From Pseudovibrio denitrificans JCM 12308 (GTDB lineage Bacteria > Pseudomonadota > Alphaproteobacteria > Rhizobiales > Stappiaceae): a stretch of DNA of 64,000 nt. Numbering within the stretch: position 1 is the stretch's first letter; each line of letters starts with the position of its first letter. Below are positions 54,527-63,848 of this stretch, piece by piece. The notes under the pieces are model-generated. The model was given only the letters and a program-made list of their open reading frames with translations. It did no database searches and was not told the origin of the DNA. The stretch lies in assembly GCF_001310815.1 (NCBI RefSeq), contig NZ_BAZK01000001.1, forward strand, positions 62,001-126,000. Direction: 5' to 3'. Position numbers and translations under genes: made by a program.

Positions 54527-57286
54527 ATGCCTGAACCAGAAACCACCAGTACCCCGACTGAAACCACAACCAGTCCCGATCAACCTGAAGGCCTGATGAC
54601 CCCGACGGAGGCATCCTGGGCGCAGCAGATGTATGCGTTATTCGGTGAAACTTTCCCGAGCCTAGAGGTCGCTTTTGATATCGTTTTTGATGCGCAACGT
54701 GAAAAAAGTGAAAGAGAAATCGAAGAAGCCAGATCCCGGATGGATGAGTCCGATCGACGGGAAGCTGAAGCTGAAGTCAGACGAAATGCTGCCTTCATGA
54801 TGACACTTGACGATATTGCACGCACTGAAGAGCTGGAAAGCGAGATGGAACAGCTCACAGCCAATCCTTTAGAGGCTGTTGACCTTCCTGACTCCCCCGA
54901 TTTGTCGTTACAGAGTGTGATAGTCAAACAGATTGCGGCTCTGAAGCATAAAAGAGAAACTCTGTTTGCTGACATCAGAGTATTTCATAATTTAGATTCA
55001 GAAAAAGATGCCTTCACTTCTGCTTACAAGATCATCGGCGTCCTTTTAGAAAAAGCAGACATCCAACGAGGCGTTTATAATTTTGCGGGCTGCGAAGTGA
55101 CCCTGGATGAAGTGGATCGCAAGCTCGATGACATGAAAACTCTTTTGAAAGATGCACAATCCAACCGTGCAATCGCTGTCTCCAGCGAAGATGAAGCGAT
55201 GATTGATGTAGATGTCAGATCAATCAGGGAAATCATATACGAGCTGGAGGATGCTGGATACACCGGATTAGCCACACAATTATTGATCAACATGAACCAA
55301 AATCAGGATTCGGTGACAAGGCACGATGATCCCCGCTGGACTGATCTCATGTCTGATGCAGCTGCCTGTAAAGCAACGTTACCAGAGCTTCGCACTATAA
55401 CCAGACAAATTGAAACGCTTTGCGAAAGCATGTCCGCAGGTGCTCCGACAACGGCCGCCTCAGATACACTCGATGACCTGCACGATTTCCAAACAGATAC
55501 ATCTCGCAATGTGACTTCAACTCTTCGGTTGGTTACCGCCCTGAAGACAACTGCGCACCGACGTGAAATGTGGATCAAAAATCAGGAATGGGCCAAAACA
55601 GACTTAGATGAACGCACCACCAAATACAGAAAGCAGTTGGAAAAGTTCATTGTCTTTGACGAAGACAAGCAGGTGGTGACGAAAGAAAGTAAATCAGAAG
55701 CTCGTGCACGTGCTGTTGAAACAGACGGGCTGGACAAAGATATTATGGCGCAGGTTGCCAAAAGACCTAAGGGTAAAAAAGTAAAAGTAGTTCCTCGATC
55801 AACCATCGATAGTCTGTTGGAGTCATTTGAGTTTCTCGATGAGTTACGCAGTTCTGGTGTAGCTGGTATTGAATCCATTGCCCTTGAAGAGTTCATCAAA
55901 GCAGAAGACATATTGGAAGGTATTAACACCAATCCAACAGGGTATGATGACCTTCAAACACGAACTCAGAAAATTCTAGATAAGGTCGCTAACACCAAAA
56001 CTGGCAAGAAGGCGATCTATTACATCGAAGCTAAAATGAACCTTGAAGAAGATGTTCGTATCCTGCGAGAGAAAGCTCCAAGTATGAATATCAACAAGGC
56101 GCTAGGCCAATGCAACAAGTTAGAAGGGACTCGACTTGAACCGCTGTTAAAGCAGCTGGAAGCTGCTGTTGGTTTCAAAGAGGTCTTCGAAAAGAAACTT
56201 GAGCCAGTTGATAAGATTTTCAAGCAAATTCCGGAGTTACTTGCCAAGTTAGGAGCTGCTCGCCCCGAGCTTGCTAAGAAGTTCAAAAAGGTTTGGCTAC
56301 CCAAGCATGAGAAAGTCTATCACGGTGAGTTGGAAATGGAGCTGAAGAACGCAAAAGTCACCGCTCATAACGCCAACACCGTAGATGACGTCAAAGACGC
56401 GATAACCCAGGTAAACACAGTCAAAGCTAAAGCTGACAAGTATGTGCAGGAGTTGAAAGAGCGCATTTCGCATCTTGATGAGGATGTTGATGGACCTCGC
56501 ACCACACCTGAGCAGGATGAGTTTTTCGAAAAGATCGAAGCGGACTACAAAGAAGGTGTTCAGCTGGAGATTGACCGGAAGCTCGCCAAAAGCAAGTTCA
56601 ATGAAACGTCTCGTCCGATGAGGGATGAGTTGGAAATGCTCACGGCGAAGGCCAAGAGCTGGAAAGGTGCCAAAGCAGCTTTAAAAGGCTTCCCACGCAT
56701 TGATACGGCCAACTATGACCCGACCCGTTTCAAGGATCTGCTGGCAGAAGTGAAACTTCTGGAACAGGAATGTGCGGTGAACTCTTCCTATGAAGAGAAC
56801 ATGGGCCGGTTGAACGAGCTGAAAGGCATGTATGATGCCATGCGCGGTGAGCTGACCGGCTTCCGAGAGGACATCGCCAAGGACGTTGTGAAAGCCACCG
56901 AGAAGGCCATTGCTCGCATGGAGACAGCGAAGACCTTTGCTGAAGGTGGTTTTATCACCGGTGTGGCTGGCAAGCAGGACGCTGGCGAAAACATCGTGGA
57001 TACCAGCACTTTGAAGCGGTTCGCTGCGTGCGTTACCAAGCCGATCATACCTGGTGATTTGCGGGCGCAAGCGCAGATCATCGGCGATAAAAAGAAGTCG
57101 CTTGAGGAACGCAAGAAGGCACGCGAAGAAGCTTTGCGCATTGTGCGGCCTTTGCTGGCGCGTCTGGATGGGGACAAGGCGATCAAGCTGTACCGCCGCC
57201 ATCCATTCGGTTTGGATAATGACGTCAATGTCTTGCGGCCTGTTCTGGTGCAGCTGGAAGTTAAACTGCTGACGCTGGCAGCGTAG
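54527..57286 (+). CDS. Large coiled-coil protein, possible secreted effector (unknown function)
   Basis: 919 residues from the ATG at 54527; a GTG at 54515 is possible and neither has a clear ribosome-binding site. A Thr/Pro/Ser-rich tail (residues 1-35) is followed by almost pure helix and coiled coil (SEREIEEARSRMDESDRREAEAEV-like heptads). There is no signal peptide or membrane segment. The first about 700 codons look more AT-rich and Lys/Asp-heavy than the neighbours; the last about 215, ending KLYRRHPFGLDNDVNV, look like ordinary local DNA. This layout (disordered N-terminus, helical body, conserved-looking C-terminus) is seen in secreted effectors and structural rods; neither is proved. 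Confidence 0.6.
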   Translation: MPEPETTSTPTETTTSPDQPEGLMTPTEASWAQQMYALFGETFPSLEVAFDIVFDAQREKSEREIEEARSRMDESDRREAEAEVRRNAAFMMTLDDIARTEELESEMEQLTANPLEAVDLPDSPDLSLQSVIVKQIAALKHKRETLFADIRVFHNLDSEKDAFTSAYKIIGVLLEKADIQRGVYNFAGCEVTLDEVDRKLDDMKTLLKDAQSNRAIAVSSEDEAMIDVDVRSIREIIYELEDAGYTGLATQLLINMNQNQDSVTRHDDPRWTDLMSDAAACKATLPELRTITRQIETLCESMSAGAPTTAASDTLDDLHDFQTDTSRNVTSTLRLVTALKTTAHRREMWIKNQEWAKTDLDERTTKYRKQLEKFIVFDEDKQVVTKESKSEARARAVETDGLDKDIMAQVAKRPKGKKVKVVPRSTIDSLLESFEFLDELRSSGVAGIESIALEEFIKAEDILEGINTNPTGYDDLQTRTQKILDKVANTKTGKKAIYYIEAKMNLEEDVRILREKAPSMNINKALGQCNKLEGTRLEPLLKQLEAAVGFKEVFEKKLEPVDKIFKQIPELLAKLGAARPELAKKFKKVWLPKHEKVYHGELEMELKNAKVTAHNANTVDDVKDAITQVNTVKAKADKYVQELKERISHLDEDVDGPRTTPEQDEFFEKIEADYKEGVQLEIDRKLAKSKFNETSRPMRDELEMLTAKAKSWKGAKAALKGFPRIDTANYDPTRFKDLLAEVKLLEQECAVNSSYEENMGRLNELKGMYDAMRGELTGFREDIAKDVVKATEKAIARMETAKTFAEGGFITGVAGKQDAGENIVDTSTLKRFAACVTKPIIPGDLRAQAQIIGDKKKSLEERKKAREEALRIVRPLLARLDGDKAIKLYRRHPFGLDNDVNVLRPVLVQLEVKLLTLAA

Positions 57287-57423
57287 AAACGCACTGCTTT
57301 TGCGGTTTCTGGATGAGGTCGCAGAAGCACGCACTCACAACCCTGAAGTGTTATTTGCATTTATACTCAGCAGGTTATCCATGAGATATATGCAGAGTGC
57401 GAAATAGTCCTTTTCCTTGCCCA

Positions 57424-57507
57424 TTTAGTCTGCTAGGTACCGGCTTGCTCAGCAATGAGTGCCGGTCGCAGCCTACCCGGCAACAGCGAAAACAAGGACT
57501 AAACCTT
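57424..57507 (+). promoter_or_regulatory. Structured queC leader, candidate riboswitch
   Basis: TTTAGTC (57424-57430) pairs perfectly with GACTAAA (57497-57503). Nested within are TAGG/CCTA (57434 with 57472), ACCGGC/GCCGGT (57439-57444 with 57461-57466) and CTC/GAG. The 3' arm of the closing stem covers the last bases of the AAGGA ribosome-binding site (57494-57498) of queC. An RNA that hides its start signal in front of queuosine-precursor genes is what a preQ1 (or preQ0) riboswitch would look like. It does not visibly match the preQ1-I or preQ1-II consensus I remember. Confidence 0.5.
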
Positions 57508-58206
57508 ATGAAGACTATCGTAATCTGCTCCGGCGGATTGGATTCGGTCACGCTTGCCTACAAGGTTGCGCGTGAACACGAATTGCTTGGCCTCGTCTCT
57601 TTTGACTATGGTCAGCGGCACAAGAAAGAGCTGGATTATGCGGCGCATGCTGCAAAACAGCTGGGTGTGCCGCATCATATTCTGGACATGAGCCAGATTG
57701 GAGCGCATTTGAGCGGCTCCGCTCTTACAGATGATGTTGATGTTCCTGACGGGCACTATGCCGAAGAGAACATGAAGGTCACTGTGGTTCCCAACCGAAA
57801 CGCAATCATGCTGTCCATTGGCTTTGGCATTGCGGCTGCGCAGCAGGCCGATGCTGTGGCTGCGGCGGTGCACGGGGGTGATCACTTCATCTACCCGGAC
57901 TGTCGCCCAGGCTTCATCAAAAGCTTTGAAGCCATGCAGAAGCTGGCTTTGGACGGCTATGCCAATGTGAGCCTTTACACGCCATTTGTAGAAATTTCCA
58001 AAGGTGCCATCGTTGCTGAAGGTGCCCGGATCAACGTGCCGTTTGAGGACACGTGGTCCTGCTACAAAGGCGGAGAGAAACACTGCGGGCGGTGCGGCAC
58101 CTGTGTTGAACGGCGAGAAGCCTTTGACCTTGCGGGTGTTGAGGACCCAACAGACTACGCGGATCCGGACTACTGGAAATCCGCGGTGGAACGAGCGGAA
58201 CCATAA
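57508..58206 (+). CDS. queC: 7-cyano-7-deazaguanine synthase QueC
   Basis: 232 residues from the ATG at 57508; the frame is open upstream to 57397. The PP-loop is CSGGLDSVTLAYK and the zinc site is CYKGGEKHCGRCGTC near the C-terminus, both QueC signatures. It converts 7-carboxy-7-deazaguanine to preQ0 using ATP and ammonia. First gene of queC-D-E-F; its stop and the queD start share a base (TAATG). Preceded by a structured leader that can mask its ribosome-binding site. Confidence 0.93.
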   Translation: MKTIVICSGGLDSVTLAYKVAREHELLGLVSFDYGQRHKKELDYAAHAAKQLGVPHHILDMSQIGAHLSGSALTDDVDVPDGHYAEENMKVTVVPNRNAIMLSIGFGIAAAQQADAVAAAVHGGDHFIYPDCRPGFIKSFEAMQKLALDGYANVSLYTPFVEISKGAIVAEGARINVPFEDTWSCYKGGEKHCGRCGTCVERREAFDLAGVEDPTDYADPDYWKSAVERAEP

Positions 58207-58562
58207 TGTACAAAATCACAAAGGAATTTCACTTCTCGGCTTCGCACCAACTCTGCGAAATGCCGGAGGGACATCCTTGCGCGCGTCTGCATGGGCACAA
58301 CTACATTGTGGTGGTTGAGCTCGCCAGCGAGTTTCTCAATGAATACGGCTTCGTGGTGGACTTTACTGAGCTGAAACCGCTCAAGCGTTTCATTGATGAT
58401 GAGCTGGATCACCGGCACCTGAACGAGGTGTTCGGGCATGATCAGGTGACTTCCGAGTTTCTAGCCAAGACCATTTACGAGTTCTGTAAAGGCCACTGGA
58501 CGGAGACCTGCGCAGTACGTGTGAGTGAAACTCCAAAAACGTGGGCGGAATACCGACCATGA
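58206..58562 (+). CDS. queD: 6-carboxytetrahydropterin synthase QueD
   Basis: 118 residues. Zinc-ligand histidines and the catalytic Cys appear in [24 protein letters not shown], with DHRHLNEVF later, as in QueD/PTPS-I. It makes 6-carboxy-5,6,7,8-tetrahydropterin from dihydroneopterin triphosphate. Overlaps queC at its start and queE at its end (CCATGA), so the genes are translationally coupled. Confidence 0.92.
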   Translation: MYKITKEFHFSASHQLCEMPEGHPCARLHGHNYIVVVELASEFLNEYGFVVDFTELKPLKRFIDDELDHRHLNEVFGHDQVTSEFLAKTIYEFCKGHWTETCAVRVSETPKTWAEYRP

Positions 58563-59281
58563 GCAAACTCAGTATCAGCGAGATCTTTGGACCAACCATT
58601 CAGGGCGAAGGCGCGTTGATTGGCGAGCCAACCGTTTTTGTGCGGGCTGGTGGCTGTGACTATCGATGCAGCTGGTGTGACACGCTGCATGCGGTGGACA
58701 GTGCCTATCGTCATACCTGGGACCAGATGGACAGTGAGGACGTTTGGAAGAAGGTTGAGGAGCTTTCCTGCGGTCAACCGATCACCGTTTCTCTTTCTGG
58801 CGGCAATCCTGCCATTCAGGACTTCTCAAAGCTGATCGCGCTTGGCAAAGCCAAAGGCTACAAGTTCGCAATTGAGACGCAAGGGTCTGTTGCGCGGGAC
58901 TGGTTTGCGGATCTGGATACGCTGGTGCTGAGCCCTAAGCCACCTTCTTCTGGTGAGATCGTGAACTGGGACAAGTTCGACGCTTGTCTGGATGCTGCGC
59001 TCAACACCGCCACCTGTGTGATCAAAGTGGTGGTGTTTGATGACGTGGACTACGACTGGGCCAAAGACGTTAGTGAGCGCTACCCTTACCTGCCGATGTA
59101 CCTGCAGCCGGGCAACCATACCCCTCCTCCGCCTGAAGATGATGATGCGACCATCGACATGGACGGCATCATGGACCGTATGCACTGGCTGGTGGACAAA
59201 ACTGTTTCCGATCAATGGTTCAAGCCACGCATTCTGCCGCAGCTGCATGTGCTGCTGTGGGGCAACAAGCGCGGCGTTTAA
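58559..59281 (+). CDS. queE: 7-carboxy-7-deazaguanine synthase QueE
   Basis: 240 residues from the ATG at 58559, which overlaps the queD stop. Radical-SAM cluster [10 protein letters not shown] (Cx3Cx2C), preceded by [20 protein letters not shown], diagnostic for QueE. It rearranges carboxytetrahydropterin to 7-carboxy-7-deazaguanine. The position fits the pathway order D to E to C. Confidence 0.93.
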   Translation: MSKLSISEIFGPTIQGEGALIGEPTVFVRAGGCDYRCSWCDTLHAVDSAYRHTWDQMDSEDVWKKVEELSCGQPITVSLSGGNPAIQDFSKLIALGKAKGYKFAIETQGSVARDWFADLDTLVLSPKPPSSGEIVNWDKFDACLDAALNTATCVIKVVVFDDVDYDWAKDVSERYPYLPMYLQPGNHTPPPPEDDDATIDMDGIMDRMHWLVDKTVSDQWFKPRILPQLHVLLWGNKRGV

Positions 59282-59321
59282 CGCATAATCCTTTGAACCG
59301 ACAAATGAGTTCGAGAGAGCA

Positions 59322-59789
59322 ATGAGCAAAGACGATATCTATAAAAATCTGACCATGCTGGGCGGTGACACTGTTCAGCCGCAGTCCCCTGAGGAAGCTG
59401 TTCTGGAAAAGGTTCCGAACCCTCAGCAGGGTACGCCTTATGCGATCCGCTTTACTGCGCCGGAGTTCACCTCCCTGTGCCCGATCACCAACCAGCCTGA
59501 TTTTGCGCATCTGGTGATTGATTATGTGCCAGACCAGTGGCTGGTTGAGAGCAAGTCTCTGAAACTGTTCCTGACATCCTTCCGCAACCACGGTGCGTTC
59601 CACGAAGACTGCACCGTTTCCATCGGAAAACGTCTGGTGGACACGTTGAACCCGATCTGGCTGCGCATTGGCGGTTATTGGTATCCGCGCGGTGGTATTC
59701 CGATTGATGTGTTCTACCAGACCGGTGAAGAGCCAAAAGGTGTCTGGATTCCAGAACAGGGCGTGCCGACGTATCGCGGTCGCGGCTAA
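59322..59789 (+). CDS. queF: NADPH-dependent preQ0 reductase QueF
   Basis: 155 residues, the unimodular QueF form. The catalytic Cys lies in [14 protein letters not shown], and the NADPH-side motif [21 protein letters not shown] follows. It reduces the nitrile of preQ0 to preQ1, the base inserted into tRNA by Tgt. Last gene of the queCDEF cluster, 40 bases after queE. Confidence 0.93.
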   Translation: MSKDDIYKNLTMLGGDTVQPQSPEEAVLEKVPNPQQGTPYAIRFTAPEFTSLCPITNQPDFAHLVIDYVPDQWLVESKSLKLFLTSFRNHGAFHEDCTVSIGKRLVDTLNPIWLRIGGYWYPRGGIPIDVFYQTGEEPKGVWIPEQGVPTYRGRG

Positions 59790-59892
59790 ATAATTTGGTG
59801 CGGCGTCTTCTTATCTAGCGAGGCGGCGCATACAGTATCAGTTGGGGTTGCGAAAAGGCTGCCAACCCTAACTTTGCTTTTTCTGATCAGCC

Positions 59893-60000
59893 TTAGAGCA
59901 TGCCTGCGTTCATTCATATTCACGCCTCACGCTCTAACATTTTTATTTTGAGCGAATTCTTGTCGTTTGATTAAGTTTAATCAAACGGAACGCGCTCTAA
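59893..60000. repeat. Palindromic intergenic repeat between queF and rbsK ends
   Basis: TTAGAGC (59893-59899) and GCTCTAA (59931-59937) flank the first part. CGTTTGATTAA-GT-TTAATCAAACG (59964-59987) is a perfect 11-bp palindrome, and GCGCTCTAAG ends the unit and overlaps the rbsK stop. The repeated GCTCTAA ends suggest a small dispersed repeat. It sits between convergent genes and may also act as a bidirectional terminator. The preceding part of the gap (59790-59892) shows nothing clear. Confidence 0.55.
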
Positions 60001-60914
60001 GCGCCCATCAGGGCTTCAACTTCAGCCAGTGTTGGTGCAGATGTGGCTGCGCCGTGTTTGGTGGTGGAGAGCGCGCCGCAAGCAGCAGCGAAGCGGACAG
60101 CTTCTGCCAGAGTTTTACCGCCAGCCAACGCATAGGCCAGACCGCCGTTGAAGCAATCACCGGCTGCCACAGTGTCGATCGCGTTCACCTTGAACGGCTC
60201 TACGAACCCTTCACTCTCACCGTCCTTGAAATAGACGCCGCGTGCGCCCAGTTTCACAACAGCCGCAGCAACGCCCTGCTCTCTCAGCAGGTTCGCCGCA
60301 TGGGCAGCTTCTTCTGCGTTTGTTGGACGGAAGCCGGTGAGGATTTCGGTTTCAGTCTCGTTTGGCGTGACAACATCCACGTTCTGCAGAAAACCTTCCG
60401 GCAGGCCATGAACTGGTGCCGGAGCTGGGTCAAAGATCACCTTACCGCCAGAGGCACGAACCTTCTTTGCCGCGCTCTGGCAGGTTTCGACCGGGATCTC
60501 CAGCTGCATGAGCATGATCTTAGCGGTTTCCAGCACGTCAGAAGAGCGGTCCAGATCACTTTCATCAACGGCCAGATTTGCGCCTCCGATGACGATGATG
60601 CTGTTTTCAGAGTTTGCGTCTACGCCGATGACTGCGATGCCGGTGCCGTGGGTCTCATCCAGATGCACATGCTCGGTTGAAACACCCATATCTGCCAGAT
60701 GCTGGGCCGCGATATCACCAAAGCCATCCTTGCCGATGCGACCTACGAGCTTTGCGTCGCCACCTAGTTTTGATGCAGCCACAGCCTGATTGCAGCCCTT
60801 GCCGCCCAGGTTGATGGCATAGCTGTGTCCATGCAGCGTTTCGCCGGGCTGAGGCAAGCGGTCAGAACGGGTTGTGATATCAACATTGATGGAACCGACA
60901 ATGGCGATGGACAT
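59997..60914 (-). CDS. rbsK: Ribokinase RbsK
   Basis: 305 residues, PfkB family. GKGCNQAVAASKLGG is the N-terminal PfkB signature and DTVAAGDCFNGGLAYAL holds the catalytic Asp and anion hole. It phosphorylates ribose (or a related sugar) to the 5-phosphate. Last gene of the minus-strand rbsA-C-B-R-K operon, 9 bases after the LacI-type regulator. The stop codon lies within a palindromic repeat. Confidence 0.88.
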   Translation of the reverse strand: MSIAIVGSINVDITTRSDRLPQPGETLHGHSYAINLGGKGCNQAVAASKLGGDAKLVGRIGKDGFGDIAAQHLADMGVSTEHVHLDETHGTGIAVIGVDANSENSIIVIGGANLAVDESDLDRSSDVLETAKIMLMQLEIPVETCQSAAKKVRASGGKVIFDPAPAPVHGLPEGFLQNVDVVTPNETETEILTGFRPTNAEEAAHAANLLREQGVAAAVVKLGARGVYFKDGESEGFVEPFKVNAIDTVAAGDCFNGGLAYALAGGKTLAEAVRFAAACGALSTTKHGAATSAPTLAEVEALMGA

Positions 60915-60923
60915 GAGTTATTC

Positions 60924-61919
60924 CTAGTTAATAACGGAGCTGCGGACGACGAGTTCTGGCACCAGTTTGATCACGGGTGGCATCTCTGTCTTCTCTTCCA
61001 GATGATTGATCAGCGCTTCTGCAGCGCTCAGCCCAAGCTCGAAGCTGGGCTGTTTGATGGTGGTCAGCGTTGGCGCCATGTAGGAGGCATACTCCACGTC
61101 ATCATATCCGATAACGGAGATGTCTTCGGGAATGCGCAGACCGTGTTCCTGAATGGCCCGGTAGGCGCCCATGGCCATGAGGTCGTTGAAGGCGAAGATG
61201 GCTTCTGGCTGGCTGTCCGCTTCGAGAATTTGCTTCATGCCTTCATAACCGCCGGATGCGGTGAGAAGACCAGCAGATTGCCACTTTTCTTCCACGGGCA
61301 GGCCTGCTGCTTCCATGGCCGTTTTATAGCCTTTGTAACGCTCAATAGAGCGTGGGTGATCCTGCGGCCCCATGAGGCAGCCGATTTTGGTCAGGCCGCG
61401 TTTGATCAGGTGTTCTGTTGCCAGTTTGCCGCCGAGAACGGAGTCATCCTGTAGCGTACAGGCATTTGGATGCGGGGCGGAATCCAGAATGGCTTTTGGT
61501 AGTTTGCCCAGTCTGCTGAGCTGCTCGTAAAGAGCCGGATCTGTTTTGGTGGTCATCACCATGAGGGCATCAATGCGGCGCTGAAGCAAGGTGTTGAGAT
61601 TTGCCAGCTGCCTGTCGGACTGATGCCCTGAGTTACACAGGATGAGACTGAAATTGTGTTGGTAGCAGCCCTCTTCCACGCCGCGCACAACATCCGCGAA
61701 GAATGGGTTGGAGCTGCTGGAGACCAACATGCCGATGATGTTGGTGCGTTTAACCTTGAGCGCGCGGGCCATCATACTTGGCTGGAAACCAAGGGACTGG
61801 ATGGCTTCCTCCACTTTTTGCTTGGTCAGGGGAGCAACATAGCGTGTCTCGTTGATCACGTGAGACACTGTAGATGCGGAGACCCCCGCAGCCTGTGCAA
61901 CATCCTTGATACTGACCAT
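60924..61919 (-). CDS. rbsR: LacI-family regulator (probable RbsR)
   Basis: 331 residues. The helix-turn-helix opens the protein (SIKDVAQAAGVSASTVSHVIN), followed by hinge LGFQPSMMARALKVKRT and a type-I periplasmic-binding-like sugar domain. It is intact, unlike the LacI at 8478. Encoded between rbsB and rbsK, the usual partner set for ribose, so it probably represses this operon. No operator identical to those at 8284/8446 was found here. Confidence 0.82.
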   Translation of the reverse strand: MVSIKDVAQAAGVSASTVSHVINETRYVAPLTKQKVEEAIQSLGFQPSMMARALKVKRTNIIGMLVSSSSNPFFADVVRGVEEGCYQHNFSLILCNSGHQSDRQLANLNTLLQRRIDALMVMTTKTDPALYEQLSRLGKLPKAILDSAPHPNACTLQDDSVLGGKLATEHLIKRGLTKIGCLMGPQDHPRSIERYKGYKTAMEAAGLPVEEKWQSAGLLTASGGYEGMKQILEADSQPEAIFAFNDLMAMGAYRAIQEHGLRIPEDISVIGYDDVEYASYMAPTLTTIKQPSFELGLSAAEALINHLEEKTEMPPVIKLVPELVVRSSVIN

Positions 61920-61988
61920 TTCCGCTCCGGTTCAAAGAGTCGGGCCTGGCGCTTACGCCAAACCCGATTTTATTCAGATTACTTGCAC

Positions 61989-62870
61989 TTACTTGGTTAC
62001 AAGTTTCAGCGCAACTGGAGTGTACGCGTCGACTTTTTCACCTTTAAGGACTTTATCCGCAGTGTCTACGCCGATGGAACCGATCATGCCAGCCTGCTGA
62101 GCAACAGTTGCCAGCATTGCGCCTTCTTCAACAGCTTTTACGCCGTCGTCGGTGCCGTCGAAGCCAACGACGATGATGTCGCGGTTTGCAGCTTCAATCG
62201 CTTTGATTGCGCCCAGAGCCATTTCATCATTGTGTGCGAACACTGCATCGATTTCTGGCTGTGCCTGCAGGATGTTTTCCATCACGTTCAGGCCTTTGGT
62301 GCGGTCAAAGTCAGCTGGCTGAACTGCAACCAGTTCGATGCCGGATGCGCCGTGCATTGCTTTTTTGAAGCCTGTGCCACGGTCACGTGCTGCAGAAGTA
62401 CCTGGAACACCTTCCAGCTCAACGATTTTGCCGCTACCGCGCAGGGTTTCAACGATCAGCTCACCAGCCATTTCACCGCCGAGGATGTTGTCAGACGCAA
62501 CGTGGGAAACCACTTTACCGCGTGCGGCGCCACGGTCGAGGGTAACAACCGGAACATCCTTGCGGTTTGCAGCACGGATGGAGCTGGAAACTGCATCAGA
62601 GTCAGTTGGGTTGATCATCAGCAGAGCAACGTTTTTGCTGAGAACGTCTTCTACGTTTGCCAGCTCTTTAGCCGGATCGTTCTGGCTGTCGAGAACAACG
62701 ATTTTGTAGCCAAGCTCATTTGCGCGAGCTTCTGCACCTTCTTTCAGGGTCACAAAGAACGGATTGTTCAGTGTGGACACGACCAGAGCCAATGTGTCCT
62801 GTGCCATGGAAACTGCTGTGGAGCCGAGAAGAAGAGCAGCACCTGCTGCCAAACTCACTAGTTTTTTCAT
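61989..62870 (-). CDS. rbsB: Ribose-type ABC binding protein RbsB
   Basis: 293 residues from the ATG at 62870, chosen because GGGAGG lies six bases upstream and the protein then begins with a clean signal peptide, [19 protein letters not shown]. The mature part ([35 protein letters not shown]) is typical of family-4 (RbsB-like) receptors. It delivers the sugar to RbsC/RbsA. Rib-type ligand by operon context; a related pentose or AI-2-like sugar is not excluded. Confidence 0.88.
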   Translation of the reverse strand: MKKLVSLAAGAALLLGSTAVSMAQDTLALVVSTLNNPFFVTLKEGAEARANELGYKIVVLDSQNDPAKELANVEDVLSKNVALLMINPTDSDAVSSSIRAANRKDVPVVTLDRGAARGKVVSHVASDNILGGEMAGELIVETLRGSGKIVELEGVPGTSAARDRGTGFKKAMHGASGIELVAVQPADFDRTKGLNVMENILQAQPEIDAVFAHNDEMALGAIKAIEAANRDIIVVGFDGTDDGVKAVEEGAMLATVAQQAGMIGSIGVDTADKVLKGEKVDAYTPVALKLVTK

Positions 62871-62899
62871 AGAAACCTCCCGAGGTTCAGTTTGTTTGC

Positions 62900-63843
62900 T
62901 CACGCGTTTGATTTGCCACGGCTGTCGACGACAACCGCCAGAAGGATAACCGCACCTTTTGCGATCATCTGGTAGTAGGATGAAACATCCATAATATTCA
63001 GTGCGTTATTCAACACACCGATGATAAGGCACCAATAATGGTGCCGAAGATCCGGCCTTTGCCGCCAGCGAGGCTGGTGCCACCAAGAACCACCGCTGCA
63101 ATCGCGTCGAGCTCGTAACCAAGACCAGCTGTTGGCTGTGCAGATTCAAGACGTGCTGTCAGGATGATGCCTGCCAGTGCTGCGAGCGCACCGCTGAGGG
63201 CGTAGACAAGAATTTTGACTTTTTTGACGTTGATGCCAGACAGGCGCGCCACGTTCTCATTGCCGCCAATGGCGTAAACGTAACGACCGAAACGGGTCTG
63301 GCTGAGGATGAACCAGCAGATCGCAAAGATAACGACCATCAGGATCACCGGGTTCGGAATACCGAAGATGTAACCGCCGCCAAACTGGTAAAAGCTTTCA
63401 GCCACATCAAAGTAGCCGGTGGAGATTGGGCGACCTTGTGTATAGACCAGCGTCGCGCCGCGGATCATGGTCATGCCGACCAGAGTTGCGATGAATGGCT
63501 GGACGTTGAAGTAGCTGATGATCACACCGCTGGTGGCACCAAGGCCCGCACCCACCATGATGGTGATGAACAGCGCGATCACAAGCGGTGTATCCATGCC
63601 GATAAGGCTTGCGCAGATCGCGCCTGCGAAGGCCAGAATGGAGCCAACCGCCAGATCGATGCCCGCTGTCAGGATCACGAAGGTCATGCCCATGGCGATA
63701 ACGGCGTTGATCGAGGTTTGACGCAGGATGTTGAGCATGTTGTCAACGCCGAGGAAGTTGGCGTTGGCGAAGGACACTGCGGCCATCAGGATAATCAGGC
63801 CAATCAGAGACTTATTTTCACTGATAAAGTCGTTGAGCTTCAT
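62900..63843 (-). CDS. rbsC: Ribose-type ABC permease RbsC, frameshifted near 3' end
   Basis: Membrane permease of the RbsC/AraH family, with [19 protein letters not shown] just before the break. As given the frame ends at 63010. One C missing near 63030-63037 (GCCTTATC for GCCCTTATC) would continue [20 protein letters not shown] to the TGA at 62900, about 314 residues, the usual RbsC length. The restored tail is family-typical, so a base-call loss is the likely cause. It overlaps nothing but lies 5 bases from the rbsA stop. Confidence 0.83.
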
Positions 63844-63848
63844 CTGTT

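Noticed and set aside
57290-57325. Terminator after the coiled-coil gene (GAAAC-GCA ... TGC-G-GTTTC)
   Set aside because: Stem has a bulge and lacks a T-run; not strong enough to call.
61656-62861. 401-residue plus-strand frame opposite rbsR/rbsB
   Set aside because: Cys/His/Phe-rich reverse-complement translation of two well-recognised genes.
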